The notes: generated by a model not told the origin, from the letters alone. Numbered from the stretch's first letter, positions 36,401-45,121 are shown. The stretch: 64,000 bases of DNA from an uncultured Christensenellaceae bacterium (GCA_944380305.1 CALWHF010000003.1:1-64000); one strand, 5' to 3'. Made by a program: numbers and translations.

Positions 36401-36518
36401 TGCCGAAAACGCCGAACAAGATCAGGCTAAGCACCAAAAATACGCTGAACAAAGCGAGGCCGTTGGCAAAACCGCCCGAAGAGCCGCGTCTTTCTCTGCT
36501 GTCGTATCTTCTTCTCAA
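33420..36518 (-). CDS. ftsK: FtsK/SpoIIIE DNA translocase
   Basis: A 1032-residue septal DNA pump. Four transmembrane helices lie within about 20-175; a long acidic, Ser/Asp/Glu/Gln-rich linker spans about 180-560; the RecA-like motor follows with Walker A GGTGAGKS near 690 and Walker B LIIIDEAAD near 810; a C-terminal gamma winged helix (about 965-1025, ISISMLQRRLYLGFPRAAKLL quoted in part) would read orienting DNA sequences. The locus matches B. subtilis spoIIIE. The start is TTG with AAAGGAG at good spacing. No strong terminator follows. Confidence 0.95.
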   Translation of the reverse strand: MRRRYDSRERRGSSGGFANGLALFSVFLVLSLILFGVFGKAGAVVTKFMTGVFGYAVYAYSISGMIVGLAMMLKRKRSVTAGVTMLYVVALALVITMIHMYSSRIYADGSYGEYMKACYDNADTAGGWLGALILYFPVKLYIVSEVIAGLLLIGVIALLIVSQLNKEITFRARQFGSGKGGKKKASAIESSTVVYDGGATADSSYGQEDERDMYNGDVDGRQHSRRMGRRFGKKPVEYDDMENIGGAEDVEDYSDYYSQTDNGDAISDKVVDDALDVYNRRRKQEAMDKLYNARDVRRSSLSDETKAEAKSSWDILYGSGPTKSQTSQSSQTQKTEKEEKDIYEGYSNNSRLKNLEENMRRMREQQNTDASEEESFTSDTSEFDAPVQKSTDDEVTRSLFDNIDKLLDDDVKDDKSTGSGKSLLSGSMDDFGEAEDKTERGGDPLKGFTGSGDDYKRSNATDYTKKEETVRPVEPEKPVEQKTYEPPKPQIKPIIGVNTDIAPVQSKPTAQASASQSAVTSGTAAEQPKPKKPVKRKPYVPPRIDCLKDYKEEVDSGTDFAEKIASVETCLANFGIDAKVVNVVKGPTFSRLELEVPPGISVNKIPQHYNDLAMCLAAESIRIEAPIPKKRFVGIEIPNENRGTVGLKPIINSREFNNGKSSGLYFALGKDIDGECYVGDITEFPHALVAGGTGAGKSVCLNCLLVSLLYRYSPEDLRLILVDPKEVEFFKYEGLPHLLVPEILSDNAKVINALKWAIDEMERRYSEIKNFKQSNIEEYNALCKNDKSMQKMPYILIIIDEAADIMQSPSAKEFEALVKRLTAKARAAGIHIILATQRPSVDVITGTIKANLPTRIAFAVVSNVDSKTILDYSGAEKLLRKGDMLYKLSTKPLPVRLQCAFITGSEVVSVVEQVKENNEAYFDEDIQKAIDFVPEEPDQASVTADAGEGGSGNHDPMFAQAVQLAIDNGSISISMLQRRLYLGFPRAAKLLDMMEARGFISKPAPGNKQREILITQEEYDRLFSDEGGDDMN

Positions 36519-36572
36519 TTTTTACTCCTTTCCCGTATTGCACTTTCCCTTATGCAAATCACTACTTCGTTT

Positions 36573-36601
36573 ATTATAGCACAGCGATCGGGATATATCA
36601 A
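36573..36601 (-). promoter_or_regulatory. Promoter of ftsK
   Basis: Minus-strand TTGATA (36596-36601), 17-nt spacer, perfect TATAAT (36573-36578). Confidence 0.75.
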
Positions 36602-36732
36602 TTATATATTTAATTATTAACTTAAAAAAACGGATATTACCCCGCCGTCAGCGCGAATACCTCAAAACGACGAGGCTTGCCTCTCTCGAGCCCGATGCCG
36701 ACGTTCAATTAAAGTGATAACCGTTTCGTGCA

Positions 36733-36762
36733 TAAAAAATGCGGCACGCCGTGCATGCCGCA
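36733..36762 (-). terminator. Terminator after the dut/ABM genes
   Basis: Leftward transcript: GCGGCA/TGCCGC stem followed by ATTTTTTATG, 25 nt after the ABM-domain stop codon. Confidence 0.8.
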
Positions 36763-36787
36763 AACATATCGTTATCTTACGACTCTT

Positions 36788-37120
36788 TTATCTTTTTCCT
36801 AAAAAATCCTTGTCTTTTCGAGGGATTTCGGATTCGTCTGCGAATCTCTCCGCCGAGACCGTCAAAGAGTATTTTTCTCTCAGGCGCATCACTTCTTTCA
36901 TATAAGGCGACGCGTGATGGTTGTCGAGTGCCGCCTGATCGGACCACCTGTCAGTCAGCAATACCGTTTCGGGATCTCTGAGCGAAACGTAATACTCGTA
37001 TCTCTCGTTGCCTTCCTCTGCTCTTATGCCGTCCGCGACGCCCGAGCTTTCCATCTCCTCGGCAAACCGCGACGCCGCGCCGTTTTTCCCTTTATAATAC
37101 AGATTTACGGTAATGCTCAT
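36788..37120 (-). CDS. ABM-domain (YgiN-like) putative quinol monooxygenase
   Basis: A 110-residue ferredoxin-like dimeric alpha/beta barrel protein. The pattern ITVNLYYKGKNG ... EEGNERYEYYVSLRDPETVLLTDRWSD ... HHASPYMKEV is typical of antibiotic biosynthesis monooxygenase domains, small cofactor-independent oxygenases or stress proteins. In an apparent anaerobe the real substrate is unclear. It lies 19 nt after the dUTPase gene with a GAGG site, at the end of the M16-dut-ABM unit. Confidence 0.78.
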   Translation of the reverse strand: MSITVNLYYKGKNGAASRFAEEMESSGVADGIRAEEGNERYEYYVSLRDPETVLLTDRWSDQAALDNHHASPYMKEVMRLREKYSLTVSAERFADESEIPRKDKDFLGKR

Positions 37121-37139
37121 CCGCTTTTCCTCAACGCAT

Positions 37140-37541
37140 TTATTGCTTTTTCTCGCACTTGTATCCCTGCTTCGCGCTCAGTCCGTTCTGCCTGTCGAAG
37201 TTCTCTTTGTTCTTATTGAGATACAGTTCGAAAAGCTCTTTCGAATCCATGCCCGCAGTCAGACACATGCTGACGAAGAAGTGAAGAATATCCACTATCT
37301 CGTATTTTATCTTTTCGTCGTCGAGAGGCTTGGGATTCTTCCACCACTTGAAATTGACCTCGTCGATAAGCTCCGCCATTTCGCTCATCATTGCCAGAGT
37401 CTGACGCTGGAGCCACTCAGCCTTATCGCTTCTGTCAAGACCGCGCCTTTCTGCGATGTCATCGTTGAGAGCCTTCTGCATTACGAAAATTTTATCCAGT
37501 TTGTCCATATTTTTGTCGTCAAGTACTTCTCTTATGTCCAT
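37140..37541 (-). CDS. Dimeric dUTPase (all-alpha NTP pyrophosphatase)
   Basis: A 133-residue helical protein of the dUTPase_2 family that hydrolyses dUTP to dUMP. The metal-binding EMAELIDEVNFKWWKN helix with the family-typical FKWWK and the second acidic pair EIVDILHFF are clear. This all-alpha enzyme replaces the trimeric beta-type dUTPase in some Firmicutes and phages. 12 nt from the M16 peptidase gene, ribosome-binding site AAGGAG. Confidence 0.85.
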   Translation of the reverse strand: MDIREVLDDKNMDKLDKIFVMQKALNDDIAERRGLDRSDKAEWLQRQTLAMMSEMAELIDEVNFKWWKNPKPLDDEKIKYEIVDILHFFVSMCLTAGMDSKELFELYLNKNKENFDRQNGLSAKQGYKCEKKQ

Positions 37542-37553
37542 AGTGTTTCTCCT

Positions 37554-38816
37554 TTACAGTTTTATCGCCGCGAACAGGTCGTCTTTTATCTCTCTGCCGA
37601 CGTAGGCGAGGCTGACCTTGCTGCGGTCGAATTCATTGGAATAAATTTTGTTGAACTCGTCGTATTTTATCTTGTCGAGCGTTGCTATAAGCTCGTCGAA
37701 ATCGCTGACGCCGTCCGTCATAAGCAGCTGTTTGGCATAATAGCGCATGAGTGCGCCGTTGCTGTCCTGACCGAGTATATACGCCGCTTTCGCCTGCTGT
37801 ATCCCTCGACGGAACTCTTCCTCGGTAAATCCGTTGCCGCGCACGTCGTCTATTATATCGGCTACTATTTCCACCGCTTTGAGTGCCGATTTCGTATTCG
37901 TGCCGACGTATATGCCCGCATAGCCGTTGTTCGCATAAAAAGAGTTGTACGAATACACGCTGTACGCGAGACCATGCTTTTCTCTGACCTCGGCAAAAAG
38001 TCTGCTCGACATGCCGCCGCCGAAGACGTATCCGCCCGCGTTTACCGCCAGATAGTTCTCGTCCTTTATGCTCACGCTAGGAAACGCCATGCCGACGTTC
38101 GCCTGCTCTATCGGTTTGAATACTGTTTTGTACGCACCCGTGGTGACGTGTGCGACGTCCTGCCACTTCCTGTTCGGATTCGACGCGAATTTTCCCACGA
38201 AATATTTTTCGGTAAGTTTTCGCGCGCGGGCGGCGGAGATATTGCCCACGATCGCAACGACGGTATTTTCCGCGCAGTAGTTTTTGTCTATATACTCCAG
38301 TAGATCTTCTCTTTTCAGAGCTTTTACCGTCTCCCTCGTACCTAGTATGGGTCTTGCTAGCGGATTGTCGCCGAAATAAAGCGTAGCCACCGTGTCGAGA
38401 CACACGTCGGCATTGTCGTCGTCGCTCATCGAGATCTCTTCGAGCACGACTTTGCGCTCTCTTTCGAGTTCTTCCTTGTCGAATACCGAATCGAACATTA
38501 TGTCAGACAGTATCTCGGCGCATCTCTCGCTGTCGTCGTCTATGCTGAACGTATAGAAACACGTTCCCGTCTTGCTCGTGAACGCGTTTATCTGCGCGCC
38601 GAGAGCGTCGATCTCCTTGACTATATCCAGCGAACCGCGGGTCTTCGTACCCTTGAAAAACATGTGCTCGAGAAAATGCGATACCCCGTTGTTTTCGGCG
38701 GTCTCGTTCTCGCTGCCGGCACCCGTAAGCAATCCTATCGCTACCGCGCGAGTTGATTTTCTCTCGAGATGTACGAGCCTCAGCCCGTCTTCAAACTTAT
38801 ATATCTGAGCTTTCAT
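37554..38816 (-). CDS. M16 family zinc peptidase (MlpA/YmxG-like)
   Basis: A 420-residue pitrilysin-like peptidase. The inverted zinc motif HXXEH is HFLEH at about 48-52, the distal ligand Glu lies in the ERERKVVLEEISMSDD segment at about 120-135, and the C-terminal homologous lobe with GGGMSSRLFAEVREKHGLAYSV is complete. Position beside pnp and ylxY is the same as mlpA in B. subtilis, where it affects extracellular protease gene expression. Promoter and GGAGGG site upstream. Confidence 0.92.
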   Translation of the reverse strand: MKAQIYKFEDGLRLVHLERKSTRAVAIGLLTGAGSENETAENNGVSHFLEHMFFKGTKTRGSLDIVKEIDALGAQINAFTSKTGTCFYTFSIDDDSERCAEILSDIMFDSVFDKEELERERKVVLEEISMSDDDNADVCLDTVATLYFGDNPLARPILGTRETVKALKREDLLEYIDKNYCAENTVVAIVGNISAARARKLTEKYFVGKFASNPNRKWQDVAHVTTGAYKTVFKPIEQANVGMAFPSVSIKDENYLAVNAGGYVFGGGMSSRLFAEVREKHGLAYSVYSYNSFYANNGYAGIYVGTNTKSALKAVEIVADIIDDVRGNGFTEEEFRRGIQQAKAAYILGQDSNGALMRYYAKQLLMTDGVSDFDELIATLDKIKYDEFNKIYSNEFDRSKVSLAYVGREIKDDLFAAIKL

Positions 38817-38850
38817 CTGCCCTCCGTTTTGATCCTAATCTATTATTAGT

Positions 38851-38879
38851 AGTATAAAATATTATATGCGGTTTGTAAA
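38851..38879 (-). promoter_or_regulatory. Promoter of the M16-dut-ABM unit
   Basis: Minus-strand TTTACA (38874-38879), 17-nt spacer, TATACT (38851-38856). Confidence 0.6.
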
Positions 38880-38940
38880 GTATTAACCGCTCTTTCATAC
38901 GCGCAGAAACACGCTCATATACTACATTCGGAGGGTTTTT

Positions 38941-39693
38941 ATGAATGTATGCGAAAACGGTAAAAACGTAAAAAAACGTCGCGTATTCACCGAAATAGCG
39001 TCAAATTGCGCGATAATCCTGATGCTCGTATCTCTTTGTCTGATAGGCTTCGGCGGCAGCGGCGCGTACGACGCCGTGTTCTCGTCGGGTTACGACAACT
39101 CGCCGATATACCGCGGCGAAAACACCCGCGCCGAAGTCGCGCTGATGATAAACGTCTATCAGGGCAACGAATATCTCGAAGACATGCTTGACACGATGAA
39201 GGCGTACGGCGTGCACTGTACCTTTTTTGTAGGCGGTTGCTGGGCTGACGACAACAACGCACTGATACTCAGAATAGTCAAGGAAGGACACGAAATAGGC
39301 AATCACGGCTACTTTCACAAGGACGCGAAAGAACTGTCGTATGCTCAGAATAAAAGCGAAATAGTCGCCAATAACGATCTCATAAAAGCCGTTACGGGCA
39401 AAACACCGTCGCTGTTTGCTCCGCCTTCGGGAAGTTACGGCAAAGACGTGCTCAAAGTATGCGACGATCTCGGCATGAAAGTTATAATGTGGAGCCGCGA
39501 TACCATTGACTGGCGAGACAAGAATACCGAGACGATATACAAGCGCGCGACGGACAAGATCGAGGCGGGAGACATGATACTTGCCCACCCGACCTACAAC
39601 ACTGCAGAGGCTCTGCCCGACATACTCAAATATTATAAAGAACACGGTCTGACCGCGGTCACGGTATCGCAGATAATAAGCAAGACGGTGTGA
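38941..39693 (+). CDS. ylxY: YlxY-type polysaccharide deacetylase homologue, catalytic motif degenerate
   Basis: A 250-residue membrane-anchored (helix about 20-42) NodB-domain protein. It keeps GHEIGNHGYFH (metal His pair), APPSGSYGKD, SRDTIDW and ILAHPT, but motif 1, TFDDGP in active enzymes, reads MINVYQGNEYLEDML, so both the catalytic and metal Asp are lost. The same LINVxxGNEYLE sequence occurs in B. subtilis YlxY, encoded at the same place between pnp and mlpA, so this is a conserved family trait. It probably binds peptidoglycan without deacetylating it. Here the gene is inverted relative to its neighbours and has its own GGAGG site. Confidence 0.88.
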   Translation: MNVCENGKNVKKRRVFTEIASNCAIILMLVSLCLIGFGGSGAYDAVFSSGYDNSPIYRGENTRAEVALMINVYQGNEYLEDMLDTMKAYGVHCTFFVGGCWADDNNALILRIVKEGHEIGNHGYFHKDAKELSYAQNKSEIVANNDLIKAVTGKTPSLFAPPSGSYGKDVLKVCDDLGMKVIMWSRDTIDWRDKNTETIYKRATDKIEAGDMILAHPTYNTAEALPDILKYYKEHGLTAVTVSQIISKTV

Positions 39694-39939
39694 TCTCTGC
39701 GTTTATAAAGGAAATATTCGGCGGTTTTCGGGAGTAAACTGTCAATAAGACTCACGATAAGCGGTATTTGCGCAGCAAAATAGCCCTGTTTGCCGCGTCC
39801 GACCCGGATATAAGAAAAAACCGCTTTTCGGCGAACGCAAATCCTGACAAGACGTGCGGATATTGCGAAAAATACTCCGAACTTCACGAAAAATACAGAC
39901 GTCCGATTCACGATACATACTGATGTCTGACGATCGAAA

Positions 39940-39970
39940 ATAAAAAACGCGGCGGTCATCCGTCGCGTTT
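39940..39970 (-). terminator. Terminator after pnp
   Basis: Leftward transcript: an AACGCG...CGCGTT stem with a 4-bp upper part is followed by TTTATTTT. T-runs on both sides may also stop the convergent ylxY transcript. Confidence 0.8.
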
Positions 39971-39990
39971 TCTATTTTACCGTATTTTTA

Positions 39991-42069
39991 TTACAGTTTC
40001 TTCACAAGGCTGAGCGAAATGCCCTTCTCGGAAATGCCGTCTACCTTGACGAGAACTTTGTCGCCGATATTGACGATGTCTTCGACCTTCTCCACTCTCT
40101 TCTTGTCGAGTTTGGAGATGTGGATCATGCCGTCCTTGCCGGGAGCGATCTCTACGAACGCGCCGAAGCTTGCAGTGCGAACCACGACGCCCTCGGTCTC
40201 GAGACCAACTTCGGGATCGTTTACGATCAGCTCGATTATCTGACGTGCCTTGGAGATCATATCCTCGTCGGGGCTAGCGATATATACGTCGCCGAAATCG
40301 TTGATGTCGATCTTGACGCCCGTCTCGTCGATGATCTTGTTGATCGTCTTGCCGCCGCTGCCGATGACGTCTCTGATCTTATCGGGATTGATGTTGAAAG
40401 AAATAATCTTCGGCGCATACTTGGAGAGGTTTGCTCTCGGTGCGGGAAGAACGGCGAGCATCTTGCCGAGGATCTCGAGTCTGCCGACTTTAGCCTGAGC
40501 GAGAGCCTTTCTCAATATCTCTTCGTTGATACCCTTGATCTTTATGTCCATCTGGATAGCGGTTATACCTTCGGTCGTGCCCGCCACCTTGAAGTCCATG
40601 TCTCCGAGGAAGTCCTCGAGTCCCTGAATGTCGGTAAGAACGCTGACCTTGCTCTTGTCCTCGTTGGAGATAAGTCCCATAGCAACGCCTGCAACGGGTC
40701 TCTTGAGCGGAACGCCCGCATCCATAAGAGCGAGAGTGCTGCCGCATACGCTTGCCTGAGAGGTACTGCCGTTACTGCTAAGAACTTCGGATACCGTTCT
40801 GATAGCGTACGGGAAACTGTCCTCGCTGGGGAGCATCGGCTCGAGAGCGCGCTCTGCGAGTGCGCCGTGACCAATCTCGCGTCTGCCAGGGCTCTTCATC
40901 GGCTTAGCCTCGCCCGTGCTGTACGGCGGGAAGTTGTAGTGATGGATATATCTCTTGCAGACCTCGTCGTCGAGACCTTCGAGCTTCTGAACTTCGCTTA
41001 TGCTGCCGAGCGTAGCGCAAGTGAGGACCTGCGTCTGACCTCTGGTGAATACGCCGCTGCCGTGAACTCTCGGGAGAACACCGACTTCGCACCATATAGG
41101 TCTGATCTCGGTCAGCTTTCTGCCGTCGGGACGTATGCCCTCGTCGAGGATCTTCGCTCTGACTTTCGCCTTCTTCATGGCGTAAAGCACTTCGCCCATA
41201 TCCTTTTTGCCTTCGGGGAACTGCTCTGCGAAATGAGTGTAGACGTCGTTGTCGAGATCTTCTTCAGCCTTCTCTCTTTCCTGTCTGTCGAAATGGCTGA
41301 GAACTTCATCCATCTTCTTGTCCGCATACTCTTTGACAGCCGCCTCGATCTCGGGAGCCGGGTGATACAGCTCGGGGACGATCTTCTCCTTGCCGATCTC
41401 TTTCTGTATGCTCTCGATGAACGCGACGATCTTCTTGATCTCCTCGTGACCGAACAGGATCGCGCCGATCATCTCTTCTTCGGTGACTTCGTTCGCGCCC
41501 GCCTCGACCATCAGGATAGCCTCTTTGGTGCCGCTCAGCGAAAGATGCAGCTTGCTTCTGTCTCTCTGTGCGGTGTTGGGGTTGATGACGTACTGACCGT
41601 CAACGTAACCGACTACGACAGAGCCCGTGGGACCCGCGAACGGAATGTCGGATATGGTCAGCGCGATGGAGCTGCCGAGCATCGCATAGACCTCGGGCGG
41701 AATGTCCGTGTCTACCGAAAGGCAGGTCGCGACTACCGCGACGTCGTTATAAAAGCCCTTCGGGAACAGCGGTCTCAGCGGACGGTCGATGAGTCTCGAC
41801 GTCAGTATTGCCTTGTCGCTGGGGCGTCCTTCGCGCTTTTTGAAACCGCCGGGGATCTTGCCGACGGAATACATCTTCTCTTCGAAGTCGACGCCGAGGG
41901 GGAAGAAATCGATGCCGTCTCTCGGTGCCTTTGCCATGGTCGCGTTTACCATGACCACGGTGTCGCCGCATCTGACGATACAGCTGCCGTTAGCCTGTCC
42001 GCAATACGCGCCCGTTTCGACGGTCACTTCTCTGCCGCCGATCTGAGTGGAAAAAATCTTTCTTTCCAT
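39991..42069 (-). CDS. pnp: Polyribonucleotide nucleotidyltransferase
   Basis: A 692-residue phosphorolytic 3'-5' exoribonuclease. Two RNase PH domains (about 5-225 and 310-540) flank a helical linker; GRREIGHGALAERAL and the DIQGLEDFLGDMDFKVAGT active-site segment are intact (quoted in part). A KH domain (about 550-610, IRDVIGSGGKTIN) and an S1 domain (about 620-690) follow. Degradosome-type role in mRNA decay. It is 127 nt downstream of rpsO, the standard rpsO-pnp order. Confidence 0.97.
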   Translation of the reverse strand: MERKIFSTQIGGREVTVETGAYCGQANGSCIVRCGDTVVMVNATMAKAPRDGIDFFPLGVDFEEKMYSVGKIPGGFKKREGRPSDKAILTSRLIDRPLRPLFPKGFYNDVAVVATCLSVDTDIPPEVYAMLGSSIALTISDIPFAGPTGSVVVGYVDGQYVINPNTAQRDRSKLHLSLSGTKEAILMVEAGANEVTEEEMIGAILFGHEEIKKIVAFIESIQKEIGKEKIVPELYHPAPEIEAAVKEYADKKMDEVLSHFDRQEREKAEEDLDNDVYTHFAEQFPEGKKDMGEVLYAMKKAKVRAKILDEGIRPDGRKLTEIRPIWCEVGVLPRVHGSGVFTRGQTQVLTCATLGSISEVQKLEGLDDEVCKRYIHHYNFPPYSTGEAKPMKSPGRREIGHGALAERALEPMLPSEDSFPYAIRTVSEVLSSNGSTSQASVCGSTLALMDAGVPLKRPVAGVAMGLISNEDKSKVSVLTDIQGLEDFLGDMDFKVAGTTEGITAIQMDIKIKGINEEILRKALAQAKVGRLEILGKMLAVLPAPRANLSKYAPKIISFNINPDKIRDVIGSGGKTINKIIDETGVKIDINDFGDVYIASPDEDMISKARQIIELIVNDPEVGLETEGVVVRTASFGAFVEIAPGKDGMIHISKLDKKRVEKVEDIVNIGDKVLVKVDGISEKGISLSLVKKL

Positions 42070-42153
42070 TTACTAACCTCCAATTAGTACGTTGTATATA
42101 CCTTTTATTTTTATCGGATTGTGGGCGCAATTAGCCGCGCCGAGGGCTTTCGC

Positions 42154-42191
42154 ACAGAAAAAACGGGGTTGCCGAATACGACACCCCCGTT
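42154..42191 (-). terminator. Terminator between rpsO and pnp
   Basis: Leftward transcript: AACGGGG/CCCCGTT stem (42162-42168/42185-42191) followed by TTTT. A partial terminator here is common, with some read-through to pnp. Confidence 0.75.
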
Positions 42192-42196
42192 GCCTT

Positions 42197-42463
42197 TTAC
42201 TTTCTGAGTCCCAGTTTTGCGACCAACGCACGGTAGCGTTCGATGTCGCTTTTCTTCAGGTAGTTGAGCATGTTGCGTCTCTTGCCTACCATCTGCTTGA
42301 GACCTCTCATGCTGTGAAAGTCTTTCTTGTGGATAGCGAAGTGCTCGTTGAGCTGTTCGATCCTGGCGGTCAGAAGAGCGATCTGAACTTCGGGAGAACC
42401 CGTGTCGCCTTCATGCTGTGCATACTGAGCAATTATCTGCTCTTTGGTGAGATTCTTTTCCAT
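42197..42463 (-). CDS. rpsO: 30S ribosomal protein S15
   Basis: An 88-residue primary 16S rRNA-binding protein. The four-helix pattern is clear: [53 protein letters not shown] and [21 protein letters not shown] precedes the ATG. The leader of about 80 nt could hold the S15 autoregulatory structure, which varies too much between groups for me to recognise. Confidence 0.97.
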   Translation of the reverse strand: MEKNLTKEQIIAQYAQHEGDTGSPEVQIALLTARIEQLNEHFAIHKKDFHSMRGLKQMVGKRRNMLNYLKKSDIERYRALVAKLGLRK

Positions 42464-42553
42464 TGTTTTGCCTCCTTTCTTTGGAAAATTAATTTGCCGT
42501 CGACTGAGAAATACATCGGAGTTTTTGTATATCCCGGTCGCGGTACATTTGAT

Positions 42554-42582
42554 ATATTAGCATAAATAAATATATTAATCAA
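42554..42582 (-). promoter_or_regulatory. Promoter of rpsO-pnp
   Basis: Minus-strand TTGATT (42577-42582), 17-nt spacer, TAATAT (42554-42559). Confidence 0.6.
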
Positions 42583-42641
42583 CAAAAAGTAAGCACTATT
42601 TGAAAATTTTTGCCGCGGTTTTCAGCGGTATCGGAATGCTG

Positions 42642-44066
42642 TCAGCCGAGGAAAAATTCTCTCTTTTTGTCAAAGACTTCTTCTCCTCTGGAAAGATATA
42701 CGTCGAGCCCTTTGGGGTTAGCGCACCTCTCGAGCCTGTTCTCGGCAATATCAAGTTTTTTGGATATTCCTCCCGCACCGTTTGCGATTATCGTCGTGGT
42801 CTCTTCCATGATGTCTACGTTGTAAACACAGTATTTCCCCGGCAGCGAATATCCGACGTTTTCGAGATTGCCGCTGACGTACTTCTGACGGTACATATAA
42901 TAAGGCAAATATCCCGCGGCACAGACGGCTTCTCTCGCGTAATCGACCATTTTCGCCGCCAGCTCGTCCGACGCGTTGTCGTATCCGCCCACCTTCAGCA
43001 CCGAACCTTTCTTCAACGCGAGCGTATGCACGGTGATGTTTTCGGGTCTCAAAGCTATCGAACAGTCCACGGAACGCCTGAAAGCGTCGAAGTCCTCCCC
43101 GGGAAGCATCGCTATAAGGTCGGTGTTTATATCGAACGAGTATTTTCTCGCCGCTCCGTACGCTCTGTATATGTCGTCAACGGTATGCCTTCTGCCTATT
43201 GCATCGAGGGTGCTCTGATTGAATGACTGCGGGTTTACGGAAATTCGCGTTACACCCGTTTCGTCCATAATTTTGAGTTTGCTTTCAGTTATGGTATCGG
43301 GGCGTCCCGCCTCAACCGTAAACTCTTCCTGACCGAAATCGCACAGAGAAAGTATTCCGTAAAAATCTTCGTCGGATACCGACGTCGGTGTCCCTCCTCC
43401 GATATATACGCTTCTTATCTTATAACCAGTATCGGCAATAAGTCTTTTACAGTCGGCAAGTTCTCTTTTCAGAAGATCGCAGTACAGCGGCACTTGCTTT
43501 TTTACTTTTGAAAATTCCGCCGAAATGAACGAACAGTAAACGCACCTCGTCGGGCATATCGGAATGTTGACGAAGACGTCGGCAACGCCGTCTTTTTTGA
43601 GGTAAACGCCCGACTGGTTTTTCACGATGTCGTCTATGAGATCCGTCTTGCTTTCGCTTACCCTCAGATCCTCGGTAAATACTTTTCTCGCGTCCTTTCC
43701 CTGAAACAGAAGATCGTGAAAAAGCTTGGTCGGACGGATCCCCGTCAACGACCCGTAGGGAAGATCGATCTTCGAGAGCTTTTTCATGCAATCGTACAGC
43801 GCAACCTTTGAAAAACGCTTGATTTGCGCTATTATAGCCAGATTATTTCTTGATATATCTATTTTTTCACTTATTTTATAATACTTTTCAGGCAATAGAG
43901 GGCACTCTATTATAACCGTAACTTGTTCAGCGTCCTCAATTAGCGAAAGATGAAACCTCTCTCCGTCCTCTTTATCGAGGACGTGAGGGTAAAACTCTCT
44001 GACTACTTCCATATAGTCCTGATAATACTTTTCGGCGTTTGTCTCAAACTTTATTTCAATACTCAT
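42642..44066 (-). CDS. hemZ: HemZ-type radical-SAM coproporphyrinogen dehydrogenase-like protein
   Basis: A 474-residue HemN-family protein. The first 160 residues form the HemZ-specific N-terminal region; the radical-SAM cluster is Cys171, Cys175, Cys178 in CPTRCVYCSF; YIGGGTPTSV and the INTDLIAMLPGE strands follow; the C-terminal HemN domain ends with the family NGAGGISK-containing segment. HemZ proteins are widespread in Firmicutes lacking complete haem synthesis, so haem formation here is uncertain. Overlaps the MBL gene by 11 nt. Confidence 0.87.
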   Translation of the reverse strand: MSIEIKFETNAEKYYQDYMEVVREFYPHVLDKEDGERFHLSLIEDAEQVTVIIECPLLPEKYYKISEKIDISRNNLAIIAQIKRFSKVALYDCMKKLSKIDLPYGSLTGIRPTKLFHDLLFQGKDARKVFTEDLRVSESKTDLIDDIVKNQSGVYLKKDGVADVFVNIPICPTRCVYCSFISAEFSKVKKQVPLYCDLLKRELADCKRLIADTGYKIRSVYIGGGTPTSVSDEDFYGILSLCDFGQEEFTVEAGRPDTITESKLKIMDETGVTRISVNPQSFNQSTLDAIGRRHTVDDIYRAYGAARKYSFDINTDLIAMLPGEDFDAFRRSVDCSIALRPENITVHTLALKKGSVLKVGGYDNASDELAAKMVDYAREAVCAAGYLPYYMYRQKYVSGNLENVGYSLPGKYCVYNVDIMEETTTIIANGAGGISKKLDIAENRLERCANPKGLDVYLSRGEEVFDKKREFFLG

Positions 44067-44673
44067 AGTCGGTCAGGATAGGGTTGAATTTTCTCTCGTG
44101 CTCCAGCGTGCTCTCCTCTCCGTGTCCGCAGAGAAGGCGGTAGTCGCCGTCCAGAGCAAAGAGTTTTTTCGCACTCTCTTTGAGTTTCGCGAAATCGCCG
44201 TCGTAGTTGTCGTATCTGCCGTAGCTGTCTTTGAACAGCACGTCGCCCACGAAGATAGCGTCGCCCACGATATAACTTGCCTCCCCTTCACTGTGTCCCG
44301 GGGTATGCATGACCTCTACCCTGATGCCCGCAATCTCATGCACGTCACCGTCATTGACGCATACGTCAACGTCGAAATGTCTGACCACGTTTTGCGGATA
44401 CGGGCAGAAATTCTTGCGAGGATCGTCTATCTTTTCAATATCCGATTCGTGCATATAAATTTTTGCGCCCGTCGCCTCTTTCAGGTCAGCCGCGCCCATA
44501 ATGTGATCGTAATGTGCATGAGTTATCAGAAGAGCTTTTATCTTCACCCCCAGGTTTTCCGCCTCCCGCGTTACGAAGGGGGCGTATATACAGTCCACGA
44601 CGAATCCCTCTTTCGTGATTTCGTCGTATACTATATAACAGTTGGTCTGATAAGATACGTTTACTATCTTCAT
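44056..44673 (-). CDS. Metallo-beta-lactamase fold hydrolase (YcbL/glyoxalase II-like)
   Basis: A 205-residue single-domain MBL protein. The dinuclear metal motif THAHYDH (His52, His54, Asp56, His57), the TPGHSEG loop and a distal GHGEEST supply all ligands. Glyoxalase II-type thioester hydrolysis is the usual guess for the subfamily; substrate unknown. Placement between dtd and hemZ downstream of relA is conserved in Clostridia. Confidence 0.85.
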   Translation of the reverse strand: MKIVNVSYQTNCYIVYDEITKEGFVVDCIYAPFVTREAENLGVKIKALLITHAHYDHIMGAADLKEATGAKIYMHESDIEKIDDPRKNFCPYPQNVVRHFDVDVCVNDGDVHEIAGIRVEVMHTPGHSEGEASYIVGDAIFVGDVLFKDSYGRYDNYDGDFAKLKESAKKLFALDGDYRLLCGHGEESTLEHERKFNPILTDYEY

Positions 44674-44683
44674 GTCTTCCTTC

Positions 44684-45121
44684 TTACTTTTCTATTATCA
44701 TGGTGACGGGTCCGTCGTTGGACATGTCTATATGCATATGTTCGCCGAACACGCCGCTTGCGACCTTGCCGAGCATCTGTCCGAATTTTTTAAGGGTATA
44801 GTCGTACATCGGCTTCGCGACGTCGAAGTGCGCCGACCTCGAAAAATCGGGGCGTCTGCCCGTAGCCGCATTGCCGTACAGCGTGAAGTTGGACACGCAC
44901 ATCACCTCTCCGCCAATATCTTTCAGCGTCTTGTTCAGTTTGCCGTTTTCGTCGCGGAATATCCTCATTCCGACTATCCTGTCCACGACGTAGTCTATCT
45001 TCTTTTCGTTGTCGTCCGCCGTATAGCCGACCAGCACGAGAAATCCCTCTCCTATCGAAGATATTTTCTCGCCGTTTACCGTCAGCGTCGCGTCGTTGAC
45101 CCTTTGTATGACCGCTCTCAT
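44684..45121 (-). CDS. dtd: D-aminoacyl-tRNA deacylase
   Basis: A 145-residue homodimeric editing enzyme that removes D-amino acids from tRNA. The start MRAVIQRVNDATLTVNG is standard; the catalytic SNFTLYGNAATGRRPDFS segment replaces the common SQFTLxADxxKGxRPxF with small changes; the cross-subunit motif GVFGEHMHIDMSNDGPVT is present. Linked to relA as in Bacillus. Confidence 0.95.
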   Translation of the reverse strand: MRAVIQRVNDATLTVNGEKISSIGEGFLVLVGYTADDNEKKIDYVVDRIVGMRIFRDENGKLNKTLKDIGGEVMCVSNFTLYGNAATGRRPDFSRSAHFDVAKPMYDYTLKKFGQMLGKVASGVFGEHMHIDMSNDGPVTMIIEK

